Source of the DNA: Lyngbya sp. PCC 8106
GTDB taxonomy: Bacteria > Cyanobacteriota > Cyanobacteriia > Cyanobacteriales > Microcoleaceae
Assembly: GCF_000169095.1 (NCBI RefSeq)
Contig: NZ_AAVU01000041.1
Coordinates: forward strand, 1 to 64,000
DNA length: 64,000 nucleotides
Direction of reading: 5' to 3'
Shown here piece after piece: positions 44,841-53,672 of the stretch. The position numbers and the translations under genes are program-made. Numbering within the stretch: the stretch's first letter is position 1; every line of letters begins with the position of its first letter. The notes beneath the pieces were generated by a model that worked only from the letters and a program-made list of their open reading frames with translations, ran no database searches and was not told the origin of the DNA.

Positions 44841-45683
44841 GTGTCTATTCGCTTGAAAACGATTCCAACTTGGGTTTTGTTGTCTCTGATTAGCAACGGA
44901 GTGCTTCTGCTTGCTGTTGTATTGCTTTTGGTGCGAGGTGAAACTTTGCCGGAAAATTCTCAAGCCAATGCTTCAGTGATGAGTAATACGGTCGAAACCG
45001 ACTCACTGGCAGATCTCGACTCTAGCCAAACTGCTTCTCCCAGAATTGGGCCACGTCATCAGTGGACTTATCAAGAGTGGGTTGCCCAACTCGAACGAGA
45101 AGCCCAAGCTGTTGCCACAAAACCCCCGAAGCACTTAACAGTTTTGGCGGGAGATTCCCTTAGTCTGTGGTTTCCTCCTGATTTACTACCAACAGGACGA
45201 ACTTGGCTCAATCAAGGGATTTCCGGTGAAACATCTACGGGTTTACTAAAGCGACTCAAAGCTTTGGATATGACTCAACCTGAGACTGTTTTTATTATGA
45301 TTGGCATTAATGACTTGATTCGGGGCATTGATGACCAAACTCTGTTAAACAACTATCGGGAGATTGTGCGGGATTTGCGTTGGGTTCATCCCAATACTCA
45401 GATTGTTGTACAGTCTATCTTGCCTCACAGTGCAGAAAAGGCAACATGGGAAAGCCGCGATCGCTTGTTAGCCATTCCGAATTCTCGGATTCGTCAACTC
45501 AACCGAGAACTAGAAGCAATCGCGATCGCCGAAGGTGCGGTTTATCTGAATTTACATCCTTTATTCACCGATGAGCAGGGAAAACTCAGACCAGAACTCA
45601 GTACCGACGGTCTTCATCTCAACGATAGAGGATATTTAGTATGGAAATCAGGAATACAATTGTTTAGTCTGTTGAAATTTTGA
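44841..45683 (+). CDS. SGNH/GDSL-family hydrolase
   Basis: A 280-residue exported or membrane-anchored esterase-like protein. An N-terminal hydrophobic segment (about 8-32) is followed by a linker and the SGNH core: block I AGDSLSLWF (Ser), block II NQGISGETS (Gly), block III IMIGINDLI (Asn) and block V STDGLHLNDRGYLVW (Asp, His). Substrates of this family include lipids and acetylated glycans. GTG 44841 is the start. The stop TGA at 45681-45683 coincides with the presumed right end of the tnpB element, but the core is complete. Confidence 0.85.
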   Translation: MSIRLKTIPTWVLLSLISNGVLLLAVVLLLVRGETLPENSQANASVMSNTVETDSLADLDSSQTASPRIGPRHQWTYQEWVAQLEREAQAVATKPPKHLTVLAGDSLSLWFPPDLLPTGRTWLNQGISGETSTGLLKRLKALDMTQPETVFIMIGINDLIRGIDDQTLLNNYREIVRDLRWVHPNTQIVVQSILPHSAEKATWESRDRLLAIPNSRIRQLNRELEAIAIAEGAVYLNLHPLFTDEQGKLRPELSTDGLHLNDRGYLVWKSGIQLFSLLKF

Positions 45684-47000
45684 CATCCTCCCTCTCTAAA
45701 TCAGAGATTATAGAGAGGGATTCCCAAACATCGCTATTTGGATTTACTGCATCTTTGATTCTTAACTAGACCGTTACCAGTCCCCGTCAGACCATCTCCA
45801 CAGTCAATTTCTTGAACCACGATCTGCCCGACCGCAGCAATACCTCGTTGACAAATGACTTTTGCTGCTGCAACATCACGATTACATTCGTAGTTGCATT
45901 CAGGGCATTTGTGGATACGCTCTGACAAATCAAATTTGCCTGTATGCGTCCCACAATTTGGGCAAATTTGACTGGTATATCTGTGGTCAACTTTGCCAAA
46001 ATAAACCCCTCGTTTCCAACAGACCCAAGTTAAAATATTGAAGAATTGACCGAATCCCGCGTCAAGAGTATGTTTACCCAACATCCCTTTCGCCCAAGTT
46101 CTAAAATCTAAGTCTTCAACAAATATCATTCCAGCTTGGTCACACAAATGATGGGCTAGTGAGAGCGTGAAAATCTTTTCGAGTGTCCGAGATTTTTTGA
46201 TGAATTCTTGAAGACTTCTGATTAAGTTTATGTCGATTGACTGAACCTGGTTTTTTTGACTTGAATCTACGTTGCAGCAATTTCAGCTCGCTATGTAGTT
46301 GAGCCAAGAACTTTGGACGTTCAATCAATTCACCATCAGAAGTTGCCAAAAACTTATCGAGTCCAATATCAATCCCGAGTGGATACCCAGAAGCCGGAGT
46401 ATCTGGGATATTTACATTGCTCTGCAATGACAGCATCGCAAAATACCCACTTGCTCGTCTAACTACCCGCACCTGCTTGAGCTTAAATCCCTCTGGGATT
46501 GGGCGAGATAATCTCATCCGAACTAATCCAATCTGAGGTAGTTTTATCCAGTCATTAGAGATTGGATTTGTCTTGAACTGAGGGAAAACAAACGACCGCA
46601 TTCGATACTTGTTTTTCAAGCGAGGAAAGCCGTAACCCTTTTCTTTCATGCTGTTAAATGCTCTTTCTAAAGTTTTCAAAACTTGTTGTAAAACTTGAGC
46701 ATTCACTTTCTTGATTTCCGGGTTGGTTTTTTTTGCTTTTGTTAAGTTCGCAGCTTGTACGTTGTAGTTGGGGTAATGGGCATCTGCTGAGATGATGTAT
46801 TCTTGTTGCAATGAACAAGAGTTAACTGCACACTTTCTACTGTTTATCCAGTCTTTTCGCTCTCTCAAGGCGTAATTCCACACCTTTCTACAGACCACCA
46901 ACATATTCTCAATGATGGTAATCTGTTCTTGAGAGGGGATTAACTTAAATTCGTAGGTTAGTGTTAACATACTGGAATGTTACCACAATTCTATCCCGTT
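45681..47000 (-). mobile_element. IS200/IS605-superfamily tnpB-only element (left end approximate)
   Basis: The element carries only a tnpB, with no tnpA. Its right end shows the expected subterminal hairpin: CCCTCTCT (45690-45697) and AGAGAGGG (45712-45719), followed on the transcribed strand by GGAGGATGTCA at the SGNH stop codon. The left end upstream of 46970 could not be fixed. By TnpB biology an omega RNA should overlap the 3' end of the gene and continue through the right end into the flank. Confidence 0.65.
45734..46970 (-). pseudogene. tnpB: Frameshifted TnpB RNA-guided nuclease gene
   Basis: The gene is split into two overlapping frames, 46970-46140 (276 codons) and 46147-45734. Together they give a normal TnpB of about 400 residues. 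The first part has the N-terminal helical domain (MLTLTYEFKLIPSQEQ) and RuvC-I Asp (GIDIGLDKF, D201). The second part has RuvC-II Glu (VEDLDFRTW), the zinc finger CPNCG-x-CPECN and RuvC-III Asp (ECNRDVAAAKV). The family expects H-x-x-L-A-H-H-L-C-D at the joint; one extra base there breaks the frame. TnpB cuts DNA with its omega RNA, but this copy should be inactive unless frameshifting occurs. Confidence 0.85.
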
Positions 47001-47140
47001 ATGCTAACTCGCTAGACTTTTGTACAGGAGAACTTCAGTCGGGCTTCCCAAAACCGAGTCTTTTTTGTTGGTCGCAATTCACCTACGACCAAATCAAAGA
47101 TTTTGGTCGCAGTCCTCTTGCTCCATTACGATAGAGTCAG

Positions 47141-48208
47141 CTATTTTTGTTCCGGGTGAGAGGTTTCTGGTGTGGTTACCCCTAAAGTATTGATTGTAGA
47201 AATGAGTTGATACAATCGACCGATATCGAGTTGATTAAAATGCAGGACTAAACGGGGTAAATGTTCGCTGTCATCTCCGGTTTCTTGGGCTAGGACGAGA
47301 GATTTCTCTATTTTGCCTTGAACAAGAATGTCATGAAACTCATCATTGAGTTTTTCGACATCCTCATCTGATAATTCTGATTTGAGGCGAATCACCAGTA
47401 ACTCTTTAACGTAGCGACTAGAGTGATAAACTCGATAAAAATCCGATATGGCTTGACAAGCGGTTTCAATATTATCGGTAATCGTGTAAATACTCGGATC
47501 ATCGCCTGAAATGAGTCGCCGTCGCAATAATTGTTTTTCAATAAAAGCGTGCCAATCATGCCAATAATCACCCCCTGGATGATCAATTAAAACCAGTGGT
47601 GCGGGGCCAAATTTCCCGGTTTGGGCTAAAGTCAAGCACTCGAAGGTTTCATCGAGGGTACCAAATCCCCCTGGAAACATCGCTAAAGCATCGCTTTCTC
47701 GCAGAAAAAAGAGTTTGCGGGTAAAAAAGTATTTGAAGTTAATCAGTTTGTCATCACCTTCGATGAAGGGATTAGAAGATTGCTCAAAGGGAAGCTGAAT
47801 GTTTAAACCAAAGGAGCGATCCGCCCCCGCCCCTTCATTTCCAGCTTGCATAATCCCGCCCCCGGCTCCCGTGAGAACCATAAAGCCTTGTTGAGCGACA
47901 AAGCGAGCAAAATCTGCCGCCATTTGATATTCTGCGGCGGCGGGTGAGGTTCGCGCTGAACCAAAGATACAAATTTTGCGAACGTGGCGATAGGGATAAA
48001 AGATTTGGAATCCTCGCTCCATATCTAGCAGGGAAGCGGAGAGGATTTTCCAATCAAGGGTATCAAATTCTTCTCCGGCCATGCGAACGAGGCTAGAGAG
48101 CGATCGCGAAATCCATTTTTCATGCTTCAAGCCTGGAAGCTGCTGAATTAATGACCGCATTTCGGCTTGCAGAGAATCGACCGTTAGGCTAGTTCCAGAG
48201 GAATCCAT
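47141..48208 (-). CDS. LOG-family Rossmann-fold protein
   Basis: A 355-residue protein of the LOG/TIGR00730 superfamily, some members of which release cytokinin bases by hydrolysing nucleoside monophosphates. CIFGSARTSPAAAEYQ, VLTGAGGGIMQAGNEGA and the motif PGGFGTLDETFECLTLAQ are present. It is longer than classic LOG (about 190 residues), with an N-terminal helical domain (1-85) and a C-terminal domain after 265, as in the large cyanobacterial type. Substrate not assigned. It stands between the tnpB element and trxA. Confidence 0.82.
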   Translation of the reverse strand: MDSSGTSLTVDSLQAEMRSLIQQLPGLKHEKWISRSLSSLVRMAGEEFDTLDWKILSASLLDMERGFQIFYPYRHVRKICIFGSARTSPAAAEYQMAADFARFVAQQGFMVLTGAGGGIMQAGNEGAGADRSFGLNIQLPFEQSSNPFIEGDDKLINFKYFFTRKLFFLRESDALAMFPGGFGTLDETFECLTLAQTGKFGPAPLVLIDHPGGDYWHDWHAFIEKQLLRRRLISGDDPSIYTITDNIETACQAISDFYRVYHSSRYVKELLVIRLKSELSDEDVEKLNDEFHDILVQGKIEKSLVLAQETGDDSEHLPRLVLHFNQLDIGRLYQLISTINTLGVTTPETSHPEQK

Positions 48209-48330
48209 ACTTTTCCAAACAAACTTCTATAACGCGCCTCAGACCTATGATTCCAAGGCGCGACCCCTTGTAATTCTTTCAAGCTCAGGCTTGCTTAACC
48301 TGACGGCTACACGCCCAGAGCTATTGAACG

Positions 48331-48654
48331 TTAAAGGTATTTTTCTATAGTGTTCGCCAGTGTAGTTTTAGGAACAGCTCCGACGACCATATCCACCCTC
48401 TGACCTTCTTTGAAAATCATCAAGGTTGGAATACTGCGAATTCCGTACTGGTTGGCAACGGTGGGATTCTCGTCGGTATTCAGTTTTACCACTTTGACTT
48501 TGCCCGCATATTGTTCGGCAATTTCCTCAACGACGGGTGCAACCATGCGGCAAGGGCCGCACCAAGGTGCCCAAAAATCTACTAAAACGGGGACGTCGCT
48601 CTCTAGAACGTCCTGCTTGAAACTAGCATCTGTAACTTGTGGGGCTGCTGACAT
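48331..48654 (-). CDS. trxA: Thioredoxin
   Basis: A 107-residue thioredoxin with the active site WAPWCGPCRM (Cys near 31 and 34), the cis-proline motif SIPTLMIFK and DENPTVANQYGIRS. It reduces disulphides in Calvin-cycle and other enzymes using ferredoxin- or NADPH-thioredoxin reductase. Normal m-type length with an acidic surface. Upstream lies yfr1 and then guaB3, the order known for many cyanobacteria. Confidence 0.96.
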   Translation of the reverse strand: MSAAPQVTDASFKQDVLESDVPVLVDFWAPWCGPCRMVAPVVEEIAEQYAGKVKVVKLNTDENPTVANQYGIRSIPTLMIFKEGQRVDMVVGAVPKTTLANTIEKYL

Positions 48655-49401
48655 GCCTTGCTATCCTTATACACGTCGTATTACTCTTTAGACTTTCCTT
48701 GCGCGAACACAAGGCGAAGTCGAACAGAAAGATCTGCTGGTTTGAGATTAACATTCTCGCTGCACAGTTGATCGTTGTTCTCTCTAAATCATCGCTTGGG
48801 GAGGATTGATCAAGGATGTGCGATTGTAGCATTAGCCTTGAGTTGACTCCCAAAATTAACCCCTAACCTCAGCAGAAAAGCACAACAAGTGTGTTTGGTC
48901 TGATGGCTCTCCAAATCAAAATCAATTATTTTGGAGATAGAGGTTTGCGACTTCTGAGATCTGGAGTCATGTTTATTTTACTCCAGATTGGTACCATTAA
49001 TATCTGTATATGAGTTAGAGAAGGCTAAAAAAGAGGATTAACTTGGATTTCTGCGAGGGATTACAGAAAATTTCTCGCGCGTCCCCTCCAGAAAATTACA
49101 GATTTCTTGACGAAAAACTTGCATCAACAAACAGGGTGTGCTTATCTTGATAGCAGACTGATTCGTTTGGGGTGTGGTTTGGAGAGCCTTGATCTCGCCT
49201 GAGCAGGGCATAACAAGGGAATAAGAAACCGCCCGAACAATAGTCCAGGCGGAGTGTGGTGTGAGGAGTGAACGGAAACATACGTCTCCGCTTTCTCTAT
49301 TGTGACATTTTCTTCCAAATAATTCCAGTGGGTAAACCCTAATTTTTACGACAAATTAACAAGTTTTGTCAAGGGTTCGCGGGGCAAAGGGTATAACCCC
49401 T
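48655..49401. other. Intergenic region between trxA and guaB3, 747 bp
   Basis: It contains the Yfr1 small RNA (see separate entry) and the trxA promoter region. A perfect 9-bp hairpin lies at 48959-48988 (ATCTGGAGT / ACTCCAGAT). No protein gene is supported. Confidence 0.6.
49222..49292 (-). ncRNA. yfr1: Yfr1 small regulatory RNA
   Basis: On the minus strand: a 5' stem (CGGAGA / TTTCCG around 49289-49272), then the unpaired motif ACTCCTCACAC (49269-49259), then a terminator hairpin (CCGCC near 49253-49248 with GGCGG near 49233-49229) and a T-rich end. This is the known layout of Yfr1, a cyanobacterial sRNA of about 54-70 nt whose CU-rich motif pairs with mRNAs of outer-membrane proteins. The location downstream of guaB and upstream of trxA matches other cyanobacteria. 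Ends are estimated to a few bases. Confidence 0.9.
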
Positions 49402-50586
49402 CTATTTCCCCATCCCCAATTGTTGGGCTTTTTGATAGACTTTTCCTTCAGTCAACAACGATGGTGCGATCACCACTTCCACTTGCTGCATTTCCTGAAT
49501 GCTTTTCGCGCCCAAGGTTCCCATACTGGTTTTTAAAGCACCTAAGAGGTTGTGAGTTCCGTCGTCTAATTGAGCTGGCCCCCGCAGGATTTGTTCTAAT
49601 GTGCCTGTGGTGCCAACGCTAATCCGAGTTCCCCGAGGTAAGACTGGACTTGGCGTTGCCATTCCCCAGTGAAACCCTTGTCCGGGTGCTTCTTTGGCTC
49701 GGGCAAAGGGCGAACCAATCATTACCCCATCGGCTCCACAAGCAATACATTTACAGATATCTCCACCTGTAATTAAACCGCCATCGGCAATTACTGGAAC
49801 ATAACGCCCGGTTTCTTGATAATAATCTTCCCGAGCGGCGGCACAGTCGGCGACTGCCGTTGCTTGCGGCACACCTACACCTAACACACCGCGAGAGGTA
49901 CAAGCGGCTCCTGGCCCAATACCAACCAACACACCCGCAGCACCTGCTTTCATTAAGTTCAACGTGACTTCGTAGGTGACGCAATTACCCAAGATCACTG
50001 GCATGGGCATTTCTTGGCAAAATTGATGTAAGTCGAGAGGGGTTACAGAGTCAGCCGACAAAAATGCAGTTGAGACGACTGTTGCTTGGATGAAGAATAA
50101 ATCAGCCCCCGCTTCCGCAACGACTTGACCAAACTTAATGGCTCCGGCGGGAGTTGCACTCACGGCTGCAATTCCGCCTTGGGACTTAATTTGCTCTATC
50201 CGAGTTTTAATCAGTTCGGGCTGAATGGGTTGAGCATAAAGCTGCTGCATCAACGGCACAAACTGGGTTTTGTCAACGGAGGCAATTTGCTTTAATACGG
50301 GTTTGGGGTCTTCATAACGGGTTTGAATGCCCTCTAAATTCAACACTCCTATTGCCCCTAATTCACTGAGGAGAACGGCCATCTGCACATCAACGACACC
50401 ATCCATTGCACTAGCAATAATGGGAATTTCTCGCTCAATACCACCAATTGTCCAACGGGTATCCGCTAAACCGGGGTCAAGCGTGCGTGTTCCGGGAACT
50501 AAGGCGATTTCATCAATACCGTAGGCTCTGCGGGCTGTTTTGCCTCGCCCAATTTTAATATCATTCACTTGAACTTTTCCCAGCAA
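49402..50586 (-). CDS. guaB3: GuaB3-type IMP dehydrogenase family protein
   Basis: A 394-residue protein of the GuaB3 group of IMP dehydrogenases. The core barrel is present (VPGTRTLDPGLADTRW, PIIASAMDGVV, AVSATPAGAIKFGQ) with catalytic Cys in GIGPGAACTSRGVLGVGVPQ. VIADGGLITGGDICKCIACGADGVMIGSPFA is the phosphate-binding region. There is no CBS (Bateman) domain insert after the N-terminus, unlike typical IMPDH of about 490 residues. GuaB3 proteins have IMP dehydrogenase activity and may act in GTP synthesis beside the canonical enzyme. Stops 110 bp before yfr1. Confidence 0.88.
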   Translation of the reverse strand: MLGKVQVNDIKIGRGKTARRAYGIDEIALVPGTRTLDPGLADTRWTIGGIEREIPIIASAMDGVVDVQMAVLLSELGAIGVLNLEGIQTRYEDPKPVLKQIASVDKTQFVPLMQQLYAQPIQPELIKTRIEQIKSQGGIAAVSATPAGAIKFGQVVAEAGADLFFIQATVVSTAFLSADSVTPLDLHQFCQEMPMPVILGNCVTYEVTLNLMKAGAAGVLVGIGPGAACTSRGVLGVGVPQATAVADCAAAREDYYQETGRYVPVIADGGLITGGDICKCIACGADGVMIGSPFARAKEAPGQGFHWGMATPSPVLPRGTRISVGTTGTLEQILRGPAQLDDGTHNLLGALKTSMGTLGAKSIQEMQQVEVVIAPSLLTEGKVYQKAQQLGMGK

Positions 50587-50861
50587 TTGTAGTGTACTTC
50601 CTGAATTTCAATGACTCTAGGATCTCAAGTGTTGTCAAACTGATTTGAACTGAATTTTGGGTAGATCAGTTTTGGGTTCACACTTGCCAAGGACTCGCGC
50701 TTTACTCCTCCTCAATCTCTGAATGCGATGTCTCATTTAAAAAATTCCTACCCCTTGCAGCTTGATCCGTTTTAACCGCTTGAGAACTTTGTCAACTTGA
50801 GAAAACTGTAAAAATATCCCTTTATTTTAATTTATCTTAGATTCAATTATCTCTGATTATT

Positions 50862-52256
50862 TTAGGGAAACTCTCCAACTCCGATCATCCCTTGGGCTTC
50901 TAAACGCTTTGCTATTCGTAAGATTAATGCTTCGTTGTACGGTGCAGCGATAATTTGTACCCCTAAAGGTAATTGACCCGAACGCTTGACCGGAACCGAC
51001 AAAACAGGTAAACCCACAAACGAAAGCGGTTGAGTATATAACCCCAAATTAGGACGAACTAACAGTTCAACGCCGTCAATGTTCATTTTTTCTTGACCAA
51101 TTTTTGGTGCAACACAGGGCGTTGTCGGAGCCAATAGGATATCGACCTGCCGAAAAGTTTCTCGCACCTGCTGTTGATACCAACGGCGAAATCGTTGGGC
51201 TTGATTGTACCACGTTGCTGGAATTAATGCACCTGCCAAGAACCGATCCCGAGTTGCCGGATCAAAATCTTGTGGACGCGATCGCAAATTTGCTAAATGT
51301 AAGTTACTCCCTTCGCAAGCTGTGATTAAATAAGCGGCTGCTTTGGCTCGATGGGCTTCGGGTATTATCATCTGTTGAGTGACATTTAAAGCCTTGGCAA
51401 CTTGGCTAACGACTTCTAAAACTTCCGGTTCCCAAGCCTCGGAAAAATATCCCCCTAACACGGCTATTTTAACATTTTTAATTCCAGTTTCTAACTCGGG
51501 TAAACTCAGTTGAGGCGAACGTTTTGTACACACAGGATCATGCTTGTCTTCTCCTTGCAAAATATCATACACGGTTGCAATATCTCGCAGCGATCGCGCT
51601 AGAGGGCCGATATGATCTAAACTGCTTGAAAATAGAATTACTCCCCCTCGTGACAAGCGCCCATAGGTGGGTTTGAAGCCGAATACTCCACACAAAGAGG
51701 CGGGAACTCGAATTGATCCATTGGTATCTGTTCCGAGTGTAAATGGAACTAAATTTGCGGCGACAGCAGCGGCTGAACCTCCTGAAGAACCCCCGGAAAT
51801 TAGACTCAGATCATGGGGATTTGGTGTCGCTCCATAATGATGATTTTCGGTAACAAACCCGTAGGCATATTCATCCATATTCAACGCCCCCACTAAAATC
51901 GCGCCTGCTTGTTTGAGGCGTTGAATTGCTGTAGCATCTTGGGTAGCTGGAGGGTTTTCACGGTTTATTTTTGATCCGGCTAATGTAGTGATTCCAGCAA
52001 TATCAAATAAGTTTTTGACCGCAAAAGGAACACCTGTTAATGGGCCTGGATCTTGTCCTTTCGCGATCGCTTGATCGAGGGTTTTTGCCTGGGCGATCGC
52101 TTGTTCTGATAAGATTGTTGTAAAACAGTTTAAAGTCGGATTTTGTTGAGTAATTTCACTGAGAGTTTGTTGACAAACTTCTTGGGCCGAAATATGACCA
52201 GATCGCACAGCTAGAGATATTTTTACCGCATCGGCTTGTTTGAGATTAAAAGACAT
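50862..52256 (-). CDS. atzE: AtzE-type amidohydrolase (1-carboxybiuret hydrolase subunit)
   Basis: A 464-residue amidase-signature enzyme. The Ser-cisSer-Lys triad is visible: Lys in FAVKNLFDIAG, Ser in SGGSSGGSAAAVA and Ser in TDTNGSIRVPAS. TNGSIR (rather than TGGSIR) and VTENHHYGATPNPHD are AtzE-like features I recall. AtzE works with the small subunit AtzG and hydrolyses 1-carboxybiuret in cyanuric acid breakdown. An AtzG-type gene lies 41 bp upstream on the same strand, supporting the identification. No cyanuric acid or biuret hydrolase is nearby, so the natural substrate may differ. Confidence 0.75.
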   Translation of the reverse strand: MSFNLKQADAVKISLAVRSGHISAQEVCQQTLSEITQQNPTLNCFTTILSEQAIAQAKTLDQAIAKGQDPGPLTGVPFAVKNLFDIAGITTLAGSKINRENPPATQDATAIQRLKQAGAILVGALNMDEYAYGFVTENHHYGATPNPHDLSLISGGSSGGSAAAVAANLVPFTLGTDTNGSIRVPASLCGVFGFKPTYGRLSRGGVILFSSSLDHIGPLARSLRDIATVYDILQGEDKHDPVCTKRSPQLSLPELETGIKNVKIAVLGGYFSEAWEPEVLEVVSQVAKALNVTQQMIIPEAHRAKAAAYLITACEGSNLHLANLRSRPQDFDPATRDRFLAGALIPATWYNQAQRFRRWYQQQVRETFRQVDILLAPTTPCVAPKIGQEKMNIDGVELLVRPNLGLYTQPLSFVGLPVLSVPVKRSGQLPLGVQIIAAPYNEALILRIAKRLEAQGMIGVGEFP

Positions 52257-52296
52257 TTTGATTTTGTTAACTCAAGGATGATTGGGGATTTGATGT

Positions 52297-52488
52297 TTAT
52301 TTTGGGGGAAAACTGGGGTCAAATACAGGTGCTATTTCGATTTCATATGTTAAGGGAAATTCGGTGATTAGTTGAGCGAGTACGGCAATTTTTTCTAAAT
52401 TAGAAATTACACCTTCACGGTATTCTGGATCAATGGGTAAATCAATTAATTTAGCCGTTTGATCAACGTATTCTGCAATATTATTCAT
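52297..52488 (-). CDS. atzG: AtzG-like DUF4089 small subunit
   Basis: A 63-residue protein. MNNIAEYVDQTAKLIDLPIDPEYREGVISNLEKIAVLAQLITEFPLTYEIEIAPVFDP has the DUF4089/AtzG pattern and also recalls GatC, the small subunit of amidotransferase. AtzG is needed for AtzE stability and activity. ATG 52488 is chosen; a TTG at 52497 would add three residues. It precedes atzE by 41 bp, consistent with one operon. Confidence 0.75.
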   Translation of the reverse strand: MNNIAEYVDQTAKLIDLPIDPEYREGVISNLEKIAVLAQLITEFPLTYEIEIAPVFDPSFPPK

Positions 52489-52738
52489 TCTGATCAATTT
52501 TATAAGAAATGTTTATAAATTAATTGTACGCTATATCTGTCAATATTTAACCTGTTTTCTGGTAGGAAACTTTCTCAACTGGATCGAATTACCAAACTTC
52601 TCACTCTAAAAATAGATGAGACTGTGTGTAAATGTATGTATACTAGAGTCATTAGGAAAGATTTTTTGATGGGGTGAACACTCCAAGTCTTCTGAAAAAC
52701 AACTGATAAACAATAATTCAAATCCCTTTTAACGACAA

Positions 52739-53620
52739 ATGACAATTCAATTAATACAAAAAAACTCCGCTTTTCAACCGTTAAGCTTAGGAGTTGGCTT
52801 TGGTTCATCTGTTCCTCAAGGTTGGTTGTCTTTACTGACACAGCCTTTACTGATTATTGTTGGTTTAACGGGGGTAGGAAAAAGTACCGTTATCTCTAAT
52901 TTAATGGAGGAACGTTTAGACTTATCATTGCTTCCAAACCGACGCACATTAACGGATGATATTATTATTCCTAAAATGGCAAAAGATGAACAGAGTTTAT
53001 CCTATTTTTGTCGAGTACAACGGTTTAATTATACTCGTCAATATCGGGAAAAGTTTTCGGGTGGAATGGCTCATGTTTTAAGTCAACTTTGGATAAACCC
53101 TCAACAGCTTCAGACTCAATTGATATTTGATGGTTTACGAGGAAAAGATGAGGTAGACTATGCAGTTAAAGTGTTTCCAAAGGCTAAATTTATTGTGTTA
53201 GATGCGCCGAATAAAGTTCGTCTACAGCGAATTTTAAAACGGAATGATGCTTTTGATTCTGTAAAGACTATCAATTCTAATAGTCAAAATAAAAGTGTAG
53301 ATTTAGAGAAGTTAACAAGTTTTGCAGCGTTGGGAATGTCAGAAGCAAGTTCTGTTTTTAATTCAACAGAAGAACAGGAAATATTAGGTTGGGTTCGTGA
53401 CGGAAGTGTGACTCTGAAAGAATTACAAGATAAGTTAAAAATTGTGATTCAAGAACAACAAAATTATGATTCTGTATCGACTCGCTTAACCTTAGAAGAA
53501 ATGGCACCTAAACGAACATTAGTGATTGATACAACGGTTTATAATCCTCAACAAGCGGCTTCTCAAATTCTCTCTTATTTAAAGGTTAATCAACCGATGG
53601 AGTGTTTATCTATGAGTTAA
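52739..53620 (+). CDS. P-loop kinase-like protein
   Basis: A 293-residue protein with one clear P-loop, IIVGLTGVGKSTVISNL (about 41-57), and a Walker B-like segment IFDGLRGKDEVDYAV. The layout (GxxGxGKST, then KFIVLDAPNKVRLQRILKRNDAF) resembles small-molecule kinases such as guanylate or dephospho-CoA kinases. The N-terminus MTIQLIQKNSAFQPLSLGVGFGS precedes the loop by some 35 residues, and the C-terminal 110 residues match nothing I know. Divergent from the AtzEG unit. Kinase activity is inference. Confidence 0.5.
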   Translation: MTIQLIQKNSAFQPLSLGVGFGSSVPQGWLSLLTQPLLIIVGLTGVGKSTVISNLMEERLDLSLLPNRRTLTDDIIIPKMAKDEQSLSYFCRVQRFNYTRQYREKFSGGMAHVLSQLWINPQQLQTQLIFDGLRGKDEVDYAVKVFPKAKFIVLDAPNKVRLQRILKRNDAFDSVKTINSNSQNKSVDLEKLTSFAALGMSEASSVFNSTEEQEILGWVRDGSVTLKELQDKLKIVIQEQQNYDSVSTRLTLEEMAPKRTLVIDTTVYNPQQAASQILSYLKVNQPMECLSMS

Positions 53621-53672
53621 GTTAGTTACACCCTAAAACCCCGGTTTCTATGAGTTACCGGGTTGTTGTTTT

